NCBI RefSeq assembly: GCF_020164955.1
Contig: NZ_JAIUHG010000030.1
Span: 18,069 to 82,068, forward strand
Length of the DNA stretch: 64,000 bases
Source: Mesorhizobium sp. CA8
GTDB taxonomy: Bacteria > Pseudomonadota > Alphaproteobacteria > Rhizobiales > Rhizobiaceae
Reading direction: 5' to 3'
The notes under the pieces are model-generated. The model did no database searches. It worked only from the letters and a program-made list of their open reading frames with translations, and was not told the origin of the DNA. This document shows, one piece after another, positions 26,039-35,256 of this stretch; position 1 is the first letter of the stretch, and every line of letters begins with the position of its first letter. A program made the translations under genes and the position numbers.

Positions 26039-27601
26039 ATGGACGGGCAATATGATGTGATCGTCATCGGCAGCGGTCCCGGCGGCGCCTCGGTCGCGCA
26101 TCGTCTCGCACCCACCGGAAAGCGCATTCTGCTTATCGAGCGCGGCGGATACCTGCCGCGGTCACGGGCAAATTGGGACGCGCAGACGGTGTTTGTGGAC
26201 GGCGCTTACCAGGCCACGGAAACCTGGTACGGCAAGAACGGCGATAGCTTTCATCCCGGCCTGCACTACTATGTCGGCGGCAATTCCAAGGTCTATGGCG
26301 GGGCGCTCTTTCGCATGCGCGAACGCGATTTCGGCGAACTCCGTCACAAGGCCGGTGTATCTCCTGCATGGCCGCTCGGATATGAGGTCTTCGAGCCTTA
26401 CTATGCCGAAGCGGAGCTGCTGTTCCACGTCCATGGCCAGCGCTGCGAGGACCCGACCGAGCCTCCGGCGAGCGGCCCTTTTCCTTACCCGCCCGTGTCG
26501 CACGAGCCGCGCATTCAGGACCTTCACGATAGCCTGGCGAAAGACGGGCTACACCCGTTCCACCTGCCGCTTGGCATCCTGCTGGAGGAGAAGGGCGGCA
26601 GAGCCGCGCCGACCAGCACTTGCATCCGCTGCGATGCGTTCGATGGGTTTCCCTGCTTGCTGAACGGCAAGGCAGATGCGCAGGTTATATGCGTCGACCC
26701 GGCGCTCGCGGCTTATCCCAATCTGTCGCTGCTGACCAACGCCTATGTCTCCAGGCTCGATACGGACGCCACGGGCAGGACGGTGACTGATGTAATTGTG
26801 CGGCGGCACGGCAAGGAAGAACGCTTCCGCGGGGCCATAGTGGTGGTGGCCTGCGGCGCGCTTTCGACGGCGCTGCTTCTGCTGCGCTCGGCCAGCCACC
26901 GGCACCCGGACGGCCTCGCCAACGGTTCCGGCCTGGTCGGCCGTAACTACATGCGTCACGATCAATCCGTGCTGATGGCGTTGATGCTCGAGCCGAACGA
27001 CACGGTCTTCCAGAAGACGCTCGCCGTCTCCGACTTCTACTTCGGATCGGACGACTGGGACTTTCCGCTCGGTTTGATCCAGATGTGCGCCACCTCGCAT
27101 GGCGCGCAGATCAGGGGCGAGGCATTGCCCCACTGGCTGGAATGGCTGCCGAAGGCGCCCTTTGAGGCCATGGCCCGCCGCTCAATGGATTTCTGGCTGT
27201 CGAGCGAGGACCTCCCGCGCCCGGAAAACCGAATTCGGTACGACGGAGATCGTGTCGTCCTGGAGATGGTCGAGAGCGATCTTGAAGCCCATCGCCGGCT
27301 GCGGAACAAGCTGAAGCAGATATTGAGCAGGGCCGGCTTCCGCCCCGTGCTGCTGGAGCGCAGGTTCTACTTCGGCCTGGACATTCCGATTGGCGGCACC
27401 GCGCATCAGGCCGGGACGGCCCGCTTCGGGACCGATCCCGTGACATCGGTGCTCGACCTCGATTGTCGGGCCCACGAACTCGATAATCTCTATGTCGCGG
27501 ATGCGAGCTTCTTTCCCTCCATTGCGGCGGTCAATCCCACGCTGACCATCATCGCCAACGCCTTGCGCGTGGCGGACAGGATCAAGGAGCGGCTTACATG
27601 A
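26039..27601 (+). CDS. GMC-family FAD-dependent oxidoreductase
   Basis: This 520-residue protein is a glucose-methanol-choline oxidoreductase. The N-terminal FAD motif is VIVIGSGPGGASVAHRL; a flavin-contact segment YYVGGNSKVYGGALFRMRE follows, and the active-site His and Asn occur in IGGTAHQAGTARFG and NPTLTIIANALRV. These enzymes oxidise a sugar or alcohol hydroxyl to the aldehyde, ketone or lactone, passing electrons to FAD and then a carrier. No Tat or Sec signal is present. It overlaps the downstream GH39-like gene by four bases (ATGA), so oxidation and glycoside hydrolysis are co-translated. Confidence 0.9.
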   Translation: MDGQYDVIVIGSGPGGASVAHRLAPTGKRILLIERGGYLPRSRANWDAQTVFVDGAYQATETWYGKNGDSFHPGLHYYVGGNSKVYGGALFRMRERDFGELRHKAGVSPAWPLGYEVFEPYYAEAELLFHVHGQRCEDPTEPPASGPFPYPPVSHEPRIQDLHDSLAKDGLHPFHLPLGILLEEKGGRAAPTSTCIRCDAFDGFPCLLNGKADAQVICVDPALAAYPNLSLLTNAYVSRLDTDATGRTVTDVIVRRHGKEERFRGAIVVVACGALSTALLLLRSASHRHPDGLANGSGLVGRNYMRHDQSVLMALMLEPNDTVFQKTLAVSDFYFGSDDWDFPLGLIQMCATSHGAQIRGEALPHWLEWLPKAPFEAMARRSMDFWLSSEDLPRPENRIRYDGDRVVLEMVESDLEAHRRLRNKLKQILSRAGFRPVLLERRFYFGLDIPIGGTAHQAGTARFGTDPVTSVLDLDCRAHELDNLYVADASFFPSIAAVNPTLTIIANALRVADRIKERLT

Positions 27602-29037
27602 CCGCGACGTTTTCGTGCGACCTGAACGGACCGGCGACGGAGCTGCCGCATTTCTGGGAACATACGGTCGGCAGCGGCCACGCCACGCTTGGCCTGCGCG
27701 CCGACTGGCAGGCGCAGCTGAAGCGGGTGCACGACGAGCTCGGCATGCGTCATGTCCGATTCCACGGCATATTGTGCGACGACGTGGGCACTCTAATCGG
27801 CGAGGGCGACACGTTGTTCTACTCCTTCTTCAACGCCGACCTGATCATCGACTTCCTGCGCTCGATTGGCATGAGGCCCTTCGTCGAGCTGAGCTTCATG
27901 CCAGGCGTCCTGGCGTCGGGCGACAAAACCGTCTTCCACTACCGCGCCAACGTCACACCGCCGAAGGATTATGCGCAATGGGCGGTACTGATCCGCAAGC
28001 TGGTGGGCCACTGGGTGGACCGCTACGGGCTGGACGAGGTGCGCCAATGGTTCTTTGAAGTCTGGAACGAGCCGAACCTGACGGCCTTCGGCACCGGTAA
28101 GCAGAGTGACTATTTCGAGCTCTACCGCTACACTGCCGAAGCCATCAAAGGCATCGACCCCGCGTTGAAGGTCGGCGGCCCGGCGACCGCCGATAACGCG
28201 TGGATTGAGGATTTTCTGAATTTCTGCCGAGCCGCCCACCTGCCCGCCGATTTCGTCAGCACGCACCATTACCCGACCGACGATTTCGGCCAGCCGGGGG
28301 ACGACACAGAAGCGCAGCTCGCCGCGAGCAGGCGCAGCGCCTTGCGCAAAGAAGCTCGCCTCGTGCGCAAGCAGGCGGGCAATGTTCCGGTGTACTACAC
28401 TGAATGGTCCACCTCCTCCAATCCGCGCGATTCCATGCATGACGACCCATACGCGGCCGCGTTTATCGTCAAGACCGTGCTGGAAGCGAACGGATTGGTG
28501 CGAGGGTACAGCTACTGGACCTTCTCTGACATTTTCGAGGAGAACTATTTTCCGTCGGTCCCTTTCCAGGGCGGGTTCGGACTTCTGAACATCCATGGCA
28601 TCGCCAAGCCCGCCTACCGCGCCTTCCAATTGCTCCATGGACTCGGCACCGAGATGGTCCAGGTCGATGGAGCGCACGAGACCGTGGACGCATGGTTCGT
28701 GCGAGGCGACAACGGCGGCTCCACTCTAATGCTTACGAACTTCGCCCTGCCGCGTCATCCGATCGTCACCGAGCAGGTATGCTTCACCCTGACGAGCGCA
28801 CCACCTGCCACGTCCGCCTCTGTTCAGCGGATCGACACCGAGCACGCCAACGCCAAGCGCCGCTGGGAAGAGATGGGCAAGCCAGAGTATTTGAGCGCCG
28901 CGGCGGTCGATGAACTCAAAGAGGTGTCGGAGCTACGAAGCGAGCCGTTTGTGAGTAGCCTGGAGGGGGACACCTTGCGCCTGAACATTTCGACACCCCC
29001 TCAATCGGTCACTGCAATTCATTTCTTGCATAGCTAA
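27598..29037 (+). CDS. GH39-like glycoside hydrolase (beta-xylosidase family)
   Basis: This 479-residue protein shows the TIM-barrel pattern of glycoside hydrolase family 39: MRHVRFHGILCDD near the start, the acid/base Glu in WFFEVWNEPNL (around residue 157) and the nucleophile Glu in VPVYYTEWSTSSNPRD. A small beta-sandwich domain follows after residue ~370. Family members are retaining beta-xylosidases, iduronidases or related enzymes. There is no signal peptide. It is the last gene of the rightward operon. A substrate of xylose-, glucose- or uronate-linked oligosaccharides is possible; specificity cannot be read. Confidence 0.85.
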   Translation: MTATFSCDLNGPATELPHFWEHTVGSGHATLGLRADWQAQLKRVHDELGMRHVRFHGILCDDVGTLIGEGDTLFYSFFNADLIIDFLRSIGMRPFVELSFMPGVLASGDKTVFHYRANVTPPKDYAQWAVLIRKLVGHWVDRYGLDEVRQWFFEVWNEPNLTAFGTGKQSDYFELYRYTAEAIKGIDPALKVGGPATADNAWIEDFLNFCRAAHLPADFVSTHHYPTDDFGQPGDDTEAQLAASRRSALRKEARLVRKQAGNVPVYYTEWSTSSNPRDSMHDDPYAAAFIVKTVLEANGLVRGYSYWTFSDIFEENYFPSVPFQGGFGLLNIHGIAKPAYRAFQLLHGLGTEMVQVDGAHETVDAWFVRGDNGGSTLMLTNFALPRHPIVTEQVCFTLTSAPPATSASVQRIDTEHANAKRRWEEMGKPEYLSAAAVDELKEVSELRSEPFVSSLEGDTLRLNISTPPQSVTAIHFLHS

Positions 29038-29160
29038 GAATACCGGCTCACCTCAATTCAAAAACTTGGCACGTTCGGTTAGAAGCTCGCGGATCGGAAC
29101 CATGCATCGAGGGCTCAGCGCGATGGCAAAAATGCATGCAACGAACGCGATCGCCGGACT

Positions 29161-30588
29161 TCACCGGGTCGAGACGTCACGGATGGTCTGCGCGAGCAAA
29201 CGCACGCTGGAAGCAATGGCGCTGTCGGCAATTCGGCCGTAGCCGATGAATAAGCGCCGTGGCCCGGCCGCGGTTTGGGAATATCGCCCGAACGCTTCGG
29301 TCGCCACGCCCCGTCTTCGCAGAAGCGCGACGATGCCGGCCTCACCGGCTCGATCAATGGTTGCGGGCAGTCGCACTGTTACATGGAGACCCGCTGCCGC
29401 GCCCTCGACCTCGACGTCCGGGAGTTCGTCCCTCAAGCAGCTCAGCAGGCTGTTCCGGCGATCACGGTAGATGCGGCGCATCTTTCTCAAATGCCGATCA
29501 TAGGTGCCCGACTGCAGAAGGTGCGCAAGCGCATCCTGATCGATGCGCGGAGGTCCTTCACTCCATCGCCGAAGTTCTCCAACCATCGACGCGACCAATT
29601 GCGGCGGAACGACAAGCCAGCCAAGGCGCAACGCTGGTGCCAGCGTCTTGCTTACGGTTCCCGCGTAGATGACGCGATCGGCAGCAAGACCCTGCAGCGC
29701 CCCGACCGGCGCCTGATCGTAGCGGAACTCCGCGTCATAATCGTCTTCAAGAATGTAGCGGTCCGTCTCATGAAGCCATTTGACCAGGCGCTGTCGCCGA
29801 ACCGCGCTGAGCACGCTGCCAACCGGAAACTGATGCGAGGGCGTGACCAGCGCTCCATCGGCGCCAGTCGCGATGAGCTGGTCGACGTCGATCCCATCCT
29901 CATCCACCGGCACCGGCACCCGGACCAACCCGGCTTTGTCGACCGCGACCCAATCGCTGTAGCCCGGATCCTCGACCGCAACCCTGCGCACTCCGACCGC
30001 ATGCAGAACAACACAGGCCAGCGCGCGCCCTTCGGCAAAGCCGCTGGTGATGAAGATGCATGAGGGGTCGGCGATGAGGCCGCGCACGCGGCCGAGATAA
30101 TCGGCGAGCGCAACCCGAAGCACGGAACTCCCGCGAATTTCGCCATAGCCGAGATCGCTCGCCGGAAGCGTCTGGAGTACCTGCCTGACGGCGCTCACCC
30201 AAGCTTTGCGCGGAAAATGGCCCACGTCCGGCATGGCCGGTCGCAGGTCGTAGCGGATCACTTGATCGGCGGACCGCTGCTCTGCCGGGGCGGCGACATT
30301 CGCCAAGCCGGCGGCGACCATCGGCCGTGCGCCCTGACGCACGGTCAGGAATCCTTCGGCGGCGAGTTGCGCATACACGTCGACCACAAGTGGCCGCGAG
30401 ACACCCAGTTGAGCGGCAAGCGCGCGGGTCGAGGGAAGGAGGACGCCAGGCCGCAAGGCCCCGGATCGAATTCGGGTCAGCAGGCCGCGGCGGAGCTGGC
30501 TGCCGAGGCTCTCATCGATGGAGCGGTCAAGGCTGAGAGCGATATCCGCGTTCAAACTGGTCAACAAAACTCCTCGACAACTGGCCAT
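29161..30588 (-). CDS. MocR/PdxR-like GntR-aminotransferase regulator
   Basis: This 475-residue transcription regulator joins an N-terminal GntR winged helix (LRRGLLTRIRSGALRPGVLL, LAAQLGVSRPLVVDVYAQLA, about residues 30-90) to a fold-type-I aminotransferase domain with the PLP-lysine segment VIYAGTVSKTLAPALRLGW. MocR proteins bind an amine or PLP-related ligand and commonly control a divergent neighbour. Here that is the MFS transporter starting only 56 bases away, so the shared gap should hold both promoters. The start ATG 30588 gives a 29-residue lead before the DNA-binding domain. Confidence 0.9.
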   Translation of the reverse strand: MASCRGVLLTSLNADIALSLDRSIDESLGSQLRRGLLTRIRSGALRPGVLLPSTRALAAQLGVSRPLVVDVYAQLAAEGFLTVRQGARPMVAAGLANVAAPAEQRSADQVIRYDLRPAMPDVGHFPRKAWVSAVRQVLQTLPASDLGYGEIRGSSVLRVALADYLGRVRGLIADPSCIFITSGFAEGRALACVVLHAVGVRRVAVEDPGYSDWVAVDKAGLVRVPVPVDEDGIDVDQLIATGADGALVTPSHQFPVGSVLSAVRRQRLVKWLHETDRYILEDDYDAEFRYDQAPVGALQGLAADRVIYAGTVSKTLAPALRLGWLVVPPQLVASMVGELRRWSEGPPRIDQDALAHLLQSGTYDRHLRKMRRIYRDRRNSLLSCLRDELPDVEVEGAAAGLHVTVRLPATIDRAGEAGIVALLRRRGVATEAFGRYSQTAAGPRRLFIGYGRIADSAIASSVRLLAQTIRDVSTR

Positions 30589-30644
30589 GTCGTTAAGACC
30601 AGTAGCACGGTAAGCCTGGCCTCGTCATCTGTGAGAACAAGGCC

Positions 30645-31814
30645 ATGCCGACAACCGCAATTACCGCGCCACGGGCGCGAACCGCTCCTGAACCAATTTT
30701 GATGGCTCCCATGCTGAGCGTTGCAGGAGTGATGCTTTCGGCAATGAGCAGCTTCTATCTGCTCCTGTCGGCCATTCCGGCGCATGCGTCGGCTATCGGA
30801 GGGACCCGCGGCGCAGGCGCCGCAACCGGCGCTTTGATGGCGGCCACCATCGTCGGCGAAATTGCCGCGCCGCATGTGACCAACCGCGTCGGTCGCAAGG
30901 GCGCGCTGGCGCTCGCCCTCGGGTTGCTCGGCCTAGCCTGCTTTACGGCCTTTCCTGCTTCGCTTGCGCTGCTGCTCCTGAATTGCGCAGTTCGCGGGCT
31001 TGCACTTGGCGTGCTGCTCGTCGCCGCCAGCGGTCTCTCGGCCCAGATGGCACCGCCGTCGCGGCGTGCCGAAGCCATGAGCATATATGGGGTCGCGTCG
31101 GCGGTTCCGGCGATCGTGGCCGTTCCCCTTGGCCCTTGGGTGCTGACCAATCTCGCTGCACCGGGGACAGCCGTCTGCGCGGCGGCGCTTGCCTTTGCCG
31201 CCCTTGCCGCGACCGCGGTCCTTCCTTCCGAGAGGAAGATCGGAACGCACGAGGCTCATTGCTTTCCGCCTTTGGCCGTGGCGATCTGGCCGGCAATCTC
31301 GCTCGGCTGCGGCGCGGTCCTTGTCGGTGCAACGGTCACCTTCCTTCCTCTCGCCCATCCGGAGGCGACCAGCGGGACGATCACACTGGGCCTGCTGCTT
31401 CAGGGTTTGGGAGCACCCGTTAGCCGCTGGCTTTCGGCACGGCATGTCGACAGGCACGGCACGCGCCTACCTATGCTCGCCGGCCTCGCCGCGTGTGTCG
31501 TCGCCGCAATCGGCCTGGCCGCCACGGGCGAGGCAGAGGTGCTCTCCGGCATGCTCTTGAGCGGGATAGCCTTCGGCGTGCTGCAAACCGCGACGCTCGC
31601 CGAGCTGCTCGCCCGCGCGGCTCCCTCGCAGGTGGATGGTGCAAGCGCACTGTGGAACGGCGCTTATGACGCGGGCCTCGGTCTCGGCGGGTTTGCGTTC
31701 GGCGGCCTTGCGACAGCGATCGGGTTCAGTACGGCGTCCGTCGCGACAGCTGGCGTTTTCACGCTCGTTGCCCTCCTCCATCTCGCCACAACGAGAGGGG
31801 GCCGTGAATGCTGA
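30645..31814 (+). CDS. MFS transporter
   Basis: This 389-residue inner-membrane protein has about 12 hydrophobic helices and the MFS loop motif in reduced form (PHVTNRVGRKGALALALGLL after helix 2). Small size and the absence of long loops suggest a drug/metabolite exporter of the DHA type. It is divergent from the MocR regulator and is its likely target. The ligand could be an amino compound or vitamin-B6-type metabolite if the MocR logic holds; that is inference. Confidence 0.85.
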   Translation: MPTTAITAPRARTAPEPILMAPMLSVAGVMLSAMSSFYLLLSAIPAHASAIGGTRGAGAATGALMAATIVGEIAAPHVTNRVGRKGALALALGLLGLACFTAFPASLALLLLNCAVRGLALGVLLVAASGLSAQMAPPSRRAEAMSIYGVASAVPAIVAVPLGPWVLTNLAAPGTAVCAAALAFAALAATAVLPSERKIGTHEAHCFPPLAVAIWPAISLGCGAVLVGATVTFLPLAHPEATSGTITLGLLLQGLGAPVSRWLSARHVDRHGTRLPMLAGLAACVVAAIGLAATGEAEVLSGMLLSGIAFGVLQTATLAELLARAAPSQVDGASALWNGAYDAGLGLGGFAFGGLATAIGFSTASVATAGVFTLVALLHLATTRGGREC

Positions 31815-32124
31815 GGCGCCAATTTCTTTCAGATATCGTCACCGGACTTCGTGACCAGATGGATGCGATCCCTGGACTGAATCGGGCCGGAACGCGCCAG
31901 GGGCGCCGGTTGATCGATGTTCGCCACAGCGACGTCCATGTGCCGATCGCTACCGGCGCGCTGAGGCGTCATGTCGGTAGCCAATCCGCTTCGCAAGAAG
32001 GGCGACGGGACCGGCGATGGTTAGCGCAATCGAGTACTCCTCGCCGACGACAGGTGGAGAGATTAAAAGGCGCGACCCAGATGGGCCCGCCTGTGTTTTG
32101 GCACGCAACACAAGGAGTGATGAC
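31815..32124. other. Interval after the MFS gene
   Basis: A plus-strand frame begins at ATG 31808, overlapping the transporter stop, and runs to 32128. Its first 40 residues (MLRRQFLSDIVTGLRDQMDA) are protein-like but the rest is Arg/Gly-rich and overlaps the next gene's start. A short or truncated gene is possible; I do not call it. Confidence 0.3.
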
Positions 32125-32664
32125 ATGAGAAAACTGCTGGTTTCGAGCTTCGTCTCCCTCGACGGCATCGTCGAGTCGCCGATGACCTGGGCCTCACGGT
32201 TTTTCGACGACGAGGTCAAAGCGTTTGCCCATCGGAAGCTAGACGACGTCGAGTTCTTCCTTCTCGGGCGCAAAGCCTATGAATACTTCGTTCCGGTGTG
32301 GCCAAACGCGACCGGAAGCGCTTACATGGATCGCATCAACGGGCTGAAGAAGCTGGTAGCGTCAACGACGCTCAACGAGGTCAAGTGGAACGCGTCACTT
32401 ATCAAAGGCGATGTGGCCGAAGGACTTGCCACGCTCAAGAGGCAGGCCGGCGGGCATATCCTGAAATACGGTATCACCGGGCTAGACAAGACACTGTTGG
32501 ACAACAACTTAGTCGATGAATACGACCTTTTAATCATGCCTACCAAAGTCGGTGAGGGCAGGCGCGCTTTTGCGGACATCGATGCGGACAAGATGAACAT
32601 GGAACTCGTCCGCACGCACCGCTTCGCGAATGGTGTCGTGGCGCTCACATATCGTCCGCACTGA
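32125..32664 (+). CDS. Dihydrofolate reductase-like (RibD C-terminal family) protein
   Basis: This 179-residue protein has the DHFR-like fold of the RibD C-terminal domain family: the opening MRKLLVSSFVSLDGIVESP, the middle FFLLGRKAYEYFVPVWP, a ligand loop GGHILKYGITGLDKTLL, and the end VDEYDLLIMPTKVGEGRRAF. Such stand-alone YyaP/YwjB-type proteins are NADPH-dependent reductases of unknown substrate. ATG 32125 has a clear AAGGAG ten bases upstream. Confidence 0.85.
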   Translation: MRKLLVSSFVSLDGIVESPMTWASRFFDDEVKAFAHRKLDDVEFFLLGRKAYEYFVPVWPNATGSAYMDRINGLKKLVASTTLNEVKWNASLIKGDVAEGLATLKRQAGGHILKYGITGLDKTLLDNNLVDEYDLLIMPTKVGEGRRAFADIDADKMNMELVRTHRFANGVVALTYRPH

Positions 32665-32684
32665 GCAAGGCGGCGTCTGAACCT

Positions 32685-33435
32685 TCAGGAATGACGCCGT
32701 CGCGCGCGGAGCAATTGGCGGTAGCCGCGCTCGACCATCTTCAGGCCGTCGCGCACTAAGCGATGCGTCTGATAGCGAAAAGCCGAGTCGTGCCAGTCGG
32801 CGGCGCTGACCAGCCGTCGGCCGAACAAAGCGGTCGCGACTTCGAAATGGGACGCCTGCTCTTCCCGACCATCGAGGCATCGCAGCATGTGGGCAAGGCG
32901 CCGGCGCTGCGCCGCGGTCAACCGCGCGTCGGGAAGGTGCGGCCTGTGGATCGAGCGGATGAACCGTTCGATGGCTTGCAGCCGATCGTGCGCCATGTCG
33001 TCGAGCGGGATGATGGCGGCAAGCGGTTCGGCTGGCTTGGTGTCGCCGAGAAGCGCCAGTTGCGTGCCGCCCGGTGAAGAGCGCATGTGAAGGCCGAGTT
33101 CGTCACGTCGGCCCGCGGCAAGCGGTACGTCGAAGGCGCTGCCCTCCCGCGTTTGCAGATCCGGCGGAACCTCGACAAGGTTCACGACCCCAGGGTTGAT
33201 CTCCGGTGCCCAATAGACGGGCTGCTCTACCGCGGACTGGTCAGGCCGGGCGGCGAAACTGCAAACCCCAGCGCTTGCGGAATGCGCGCATCGCCTTAGC
33301 CGAGCGCGAGGTGGCGAAGTCCTGCTGATACCGCGGATTGCGGCGCAGGAATTCCCAGGCAATCTCATCGGCGGCTGCGCCTTTGATGAATGCATATGCC
33401 TGTGGGTCACGCCACTGCGATGTATCCGGCTTCAT
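32685..33435 (-). pseudogene. DUF6499-DUF2285 element regulator, one frameshift
   Basis: Rhizobial ICEs encode a protein with an N-terminal DUF6499-type segment and a C-terminal DUF2285 domain, thought to be a transcription regulator. Here the first part (DTSQWRDPQAYAFI, EIAWEFLRRNPRYQQDF, RWGLQF) stops early in frame 1. The rest (PVYWAPEINPGVVNLVEVPP, then RLQAIERFIRSIHRPHLPD and RLTAAQRRRLAHMLRCLDGR) lies in another frame. Removing one base from the AAA at 33256-33258 rejoins them. ATG 33435, six bases after GGGAAGG, fits best. The break could be decay or a homopolymer error. Confidence 0.8.
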
Positions 33436-33565
33436 CCGCATCCTTCCCTTCTCAAGGATTTGATAGGGAGATGCGGCGTTAAGCGAAATCCTTGGATTCC
33501 GTCATTGACGAACGGACGAGGAGAGAACCCGGCGGCGAGCGATCAGGCCGGGGCGCTAGCAAGGC

Positions 33566-34231
33566 CTATTGGCTTGCGCCCTGCAGTATTTTGAATGTGT
33601 TCGTCCAGCTGCGATAGGCCTCGTCATCACCTTGGCTCCACGCGCTGAAGGCGCGCCAGGCCGCGAAGGACGAGGCGGGCTGCTCGAACAGCGAGCCGAT
33701 CGACTGGTCGCCGGCGGGCCAGCCGACCGGCTGGTCGCATATCGTGACATCAGCGAGGCGCCGCAGATCGGCCAAGGCAGAGCGGATCTGCGGAAGCGGA
33801 AATTCGCAAAGATCGGTGTTGTCCTTCGCTTCCCGAACTACGACCGCAAGCTTGGCGACCACGCCTGCCAACGATTGTGCCGGCGTCGCGGCAATCTCAG
33901 CCAACAGGGCGTCGGCCTTGTCCGCGGCATTCTCTTCCCGGCCATCGAGATCGTCGCAGTCGGCGCTAGCCCCCTCCCCGCGCCCAATAAGAGCGCCGAC
34001 GGACAAGAATTCGTGCTGTAACAGCCTCTCCTCTTCTTCATGCTGCTGCCGGACGCACGAAGCCAGCATCTCTATATGGGCATCAATCCAGGCAAGGGAC
34101 AGGAGAAGTGCGGGATCGAGTGACGACGGAGCTTCGGCTGAAGAGCCAGCACGGTCTTTGGTCAACAGAGATTGCATCTCCCGTCCAAGCGTGACGGAAG
34201 GCAAAGTCGTGGTATTGTCGGAATCAGCCAT
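33566..34231 (-). CDS. Hypothetical element-associated protein
   Basis: This 221-residue acidic, alpha-helical protein is not recognised. Its features are an early LDPALLLSLAWIDAHIEMLA, an acidic Glu-rich stretch around QQHEEEERLLQHEF, and a C-terminal AFSAWSQGDDEAYRSW. No signal peptide or membrane segment. ATG 34231 has GGGAG nine bases upstream. It lies between the DUF2285 regulator and a divergent XRE repressor, a position where ICEs keep small accessory genes. Confidence 0.55.
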   Translation of the reverse strand: MADSDNTTTLPSVTLGREMQSLLTKDRAGSSAEAPSSLDPALLLSLAWIDAHIEMLASCVRQQHEEEERLLQHEFLSVGALIGRGEGASADCDDLDGREENAADKADALLAEIAATPAQSLAGVVAKLAVVVREAKDNTDLCEFPLPQIRSALADLRRLADVTICDQPVGWPAGDQSIGSLFEQPASSFAAWRAFSAWSQGDDEAYRSWTNTFKILQGASQ

Positions 34232-34397
34232 GATCCGAGCTCCCACACAGCTTGGCTTTGGTCAGGTCGGGCAAGGTGTTCCTGCACCCTGCTCGACCGT
34301 TTCACCCCCGTCCATGACCTGGAGATGATCTCTCGTGGGTCGCAGGCGGTGGCAACTAGCGGTGATTTAAGTGAACGCAGGCAAAAAATCAAGCCCT

Positions 34398-34676
34398 ATG
34401 GCATCAAATGATACTTTTGGTATAGCTGAACTTACAAGCGGACAAATTCGAGCCGCACGTGCTTTGCTTCAATGGGATCAGAAAACGCTTGCGGAACGGT
34501 CCAAGGTTTCGCTCGCTACGATCAAACGACTAGAGCCTCTAACCGGTCCAATAAGTGCAAACAGGGTAACCATTGACGCGTTGCGACGCGCACTCGAATC
34601 CGCAGGCATTCAGTTCATCCCGGAGAATGGCGGTGGTGCGGGCGTCCGGCTCGCCAGCCGCTCTGATCCATCGTAG
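34398..34676 (+). CDS. XRE-family helix-turn-helix regulator
   Basis: This 92-residue DNA-binding protein has a Cro/C1-type helix-turn-helix (TSGQIRAARALLQWDQKTLA, ERSKVSLATIKRLEP) followed by a short RALESAGIQFIPENGGGAGV tail shared by many small XRE regulators in alphaproteobacterial elements. ATG 34398 (MASNDTF) is taken as start; GTG 34371 would add nine residues. It is divergent from 33566-34231 and convergent with DUF736 copy 2. It likely represses its own region. Confidence 0.85.
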   Translation: MASNDTFGIAELTSGQIRAARALLQWDQKTLAERSKVSLATIKRLEPLTGPISANRVTIDALRRALESAGIQFIPENGGGAGVRLASRSDPS

Positions 34677-34701
34677 TAAGGTTTCGCAGTCAGCATCAGA
34701 G

Positions 34702-34731
34702 GACGCCTCGCCCGGTGTCGGGCGAGGCGTC
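34702..34731 (-). terminator. Hairpin 3' of DUF736 copy 2
   Basis: This is the equivalent of 16426-16455: a 14-bp stem with one mismatch/wobble near the loop (GTGTCG in place of GTGCCG), eight bases past the DUF736 stop and without a T-run. Confidence 0.55.
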
Positions 34732-34738
34732 TGCCGAT

Positions 34739-35065
34739 TCACTCGCCGCTGCGGCGGTTGGGGCGGGACCAGATCAGGCTATGGCCCTCGCCTTCCTCGT
34801 CGGCGAAGAGATTGGCGTAGATCGGAGCGGTGAAGCTCGGATCGTCCAGCTTGAGCCCGAGATAGTCGCGGCCTTCGTTGGAGCGCTTGGACCAGGCGGC
34901 GCCTATCTCGGCCTTGCCGACCACCACGCGGTGGCTTGGGGCGTTCTCGCCGCTGGCCCGGGTGTCGGGGATGATGCGCACGCCCTTGGCCTGGACGCTG
35001 AGGGTGATGATCTCGCCGGTGAACTCGTTCGCATTGGTCTTCTTGAAGGTGCCGATGGTGGCCAT
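34739..35065 (-). CDS. DUF736 family protein, copy 2
   Basis: This 108-residue protein differs from copy 1 (16463-16789) at only a handful of residues, for example Lys for Asn after MATIGTF and Thr for Ser in DDPSFTAPIYANLF. All conserved DUF736 positions are retained, so both copies should be functional. The gene upstream is broken in this copy, which suggests this is the duplicate under weaker constraint, although DUF736 itself is intact. Confidence 0.9.
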   Translation of the reverse strand: MATIGTFKKTNANEFTGEIITLSVQAKGVRIIPDTRASGENAPSHRVVVGKAEIGAAWSKRSNEGRDYLGLKLDDPSFTAPIYANLFADEEGEGHSLIWSRPNRRSGE

Positions 35066-35068
35066 TTT

Positions 35069-35256
35069 TCAGTCTCCGTTTTCGTTTCCGAGCCCGCACC
35101 ATGCGGCCTCGATGGCGATCGTGAGGCCGAAGGCGACCGCCGCCGCATCGCTTGCGACCGCAGCAGAGCGGAGGATGGCGCAGGCGCGCGTTTCTTGGTT
35201 GCGCGAGGAATGGGCTTAGCCCAGGGGAAGAAACTCGCGACGCGCCATTGCGGCAT
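35069..35256 (-). pseudogene. Small protein upstream of DUF736, copy 2 (frameshifted)
   Basis: This is the equivalent of 16792-16980. It starts with ATG (MPQWRVASFFPWA) but a small deletion near 35216 shifts the frame. The rest (SSRNQETRACAILRSAAVAS and the hydrophobic tail) is only readable in the next frame. It confirms that the copy-1 frame is the ancestral one. Confidence 0.5.

Noticed and set aside
31808..32128. Possible gene overlapping the end of the MFS transporter
   Set aside because: Only the first ~40 residues look like protein; the rest is Arg/Gly-rich and runs into the RibD-like gene's ribosome-binding site.
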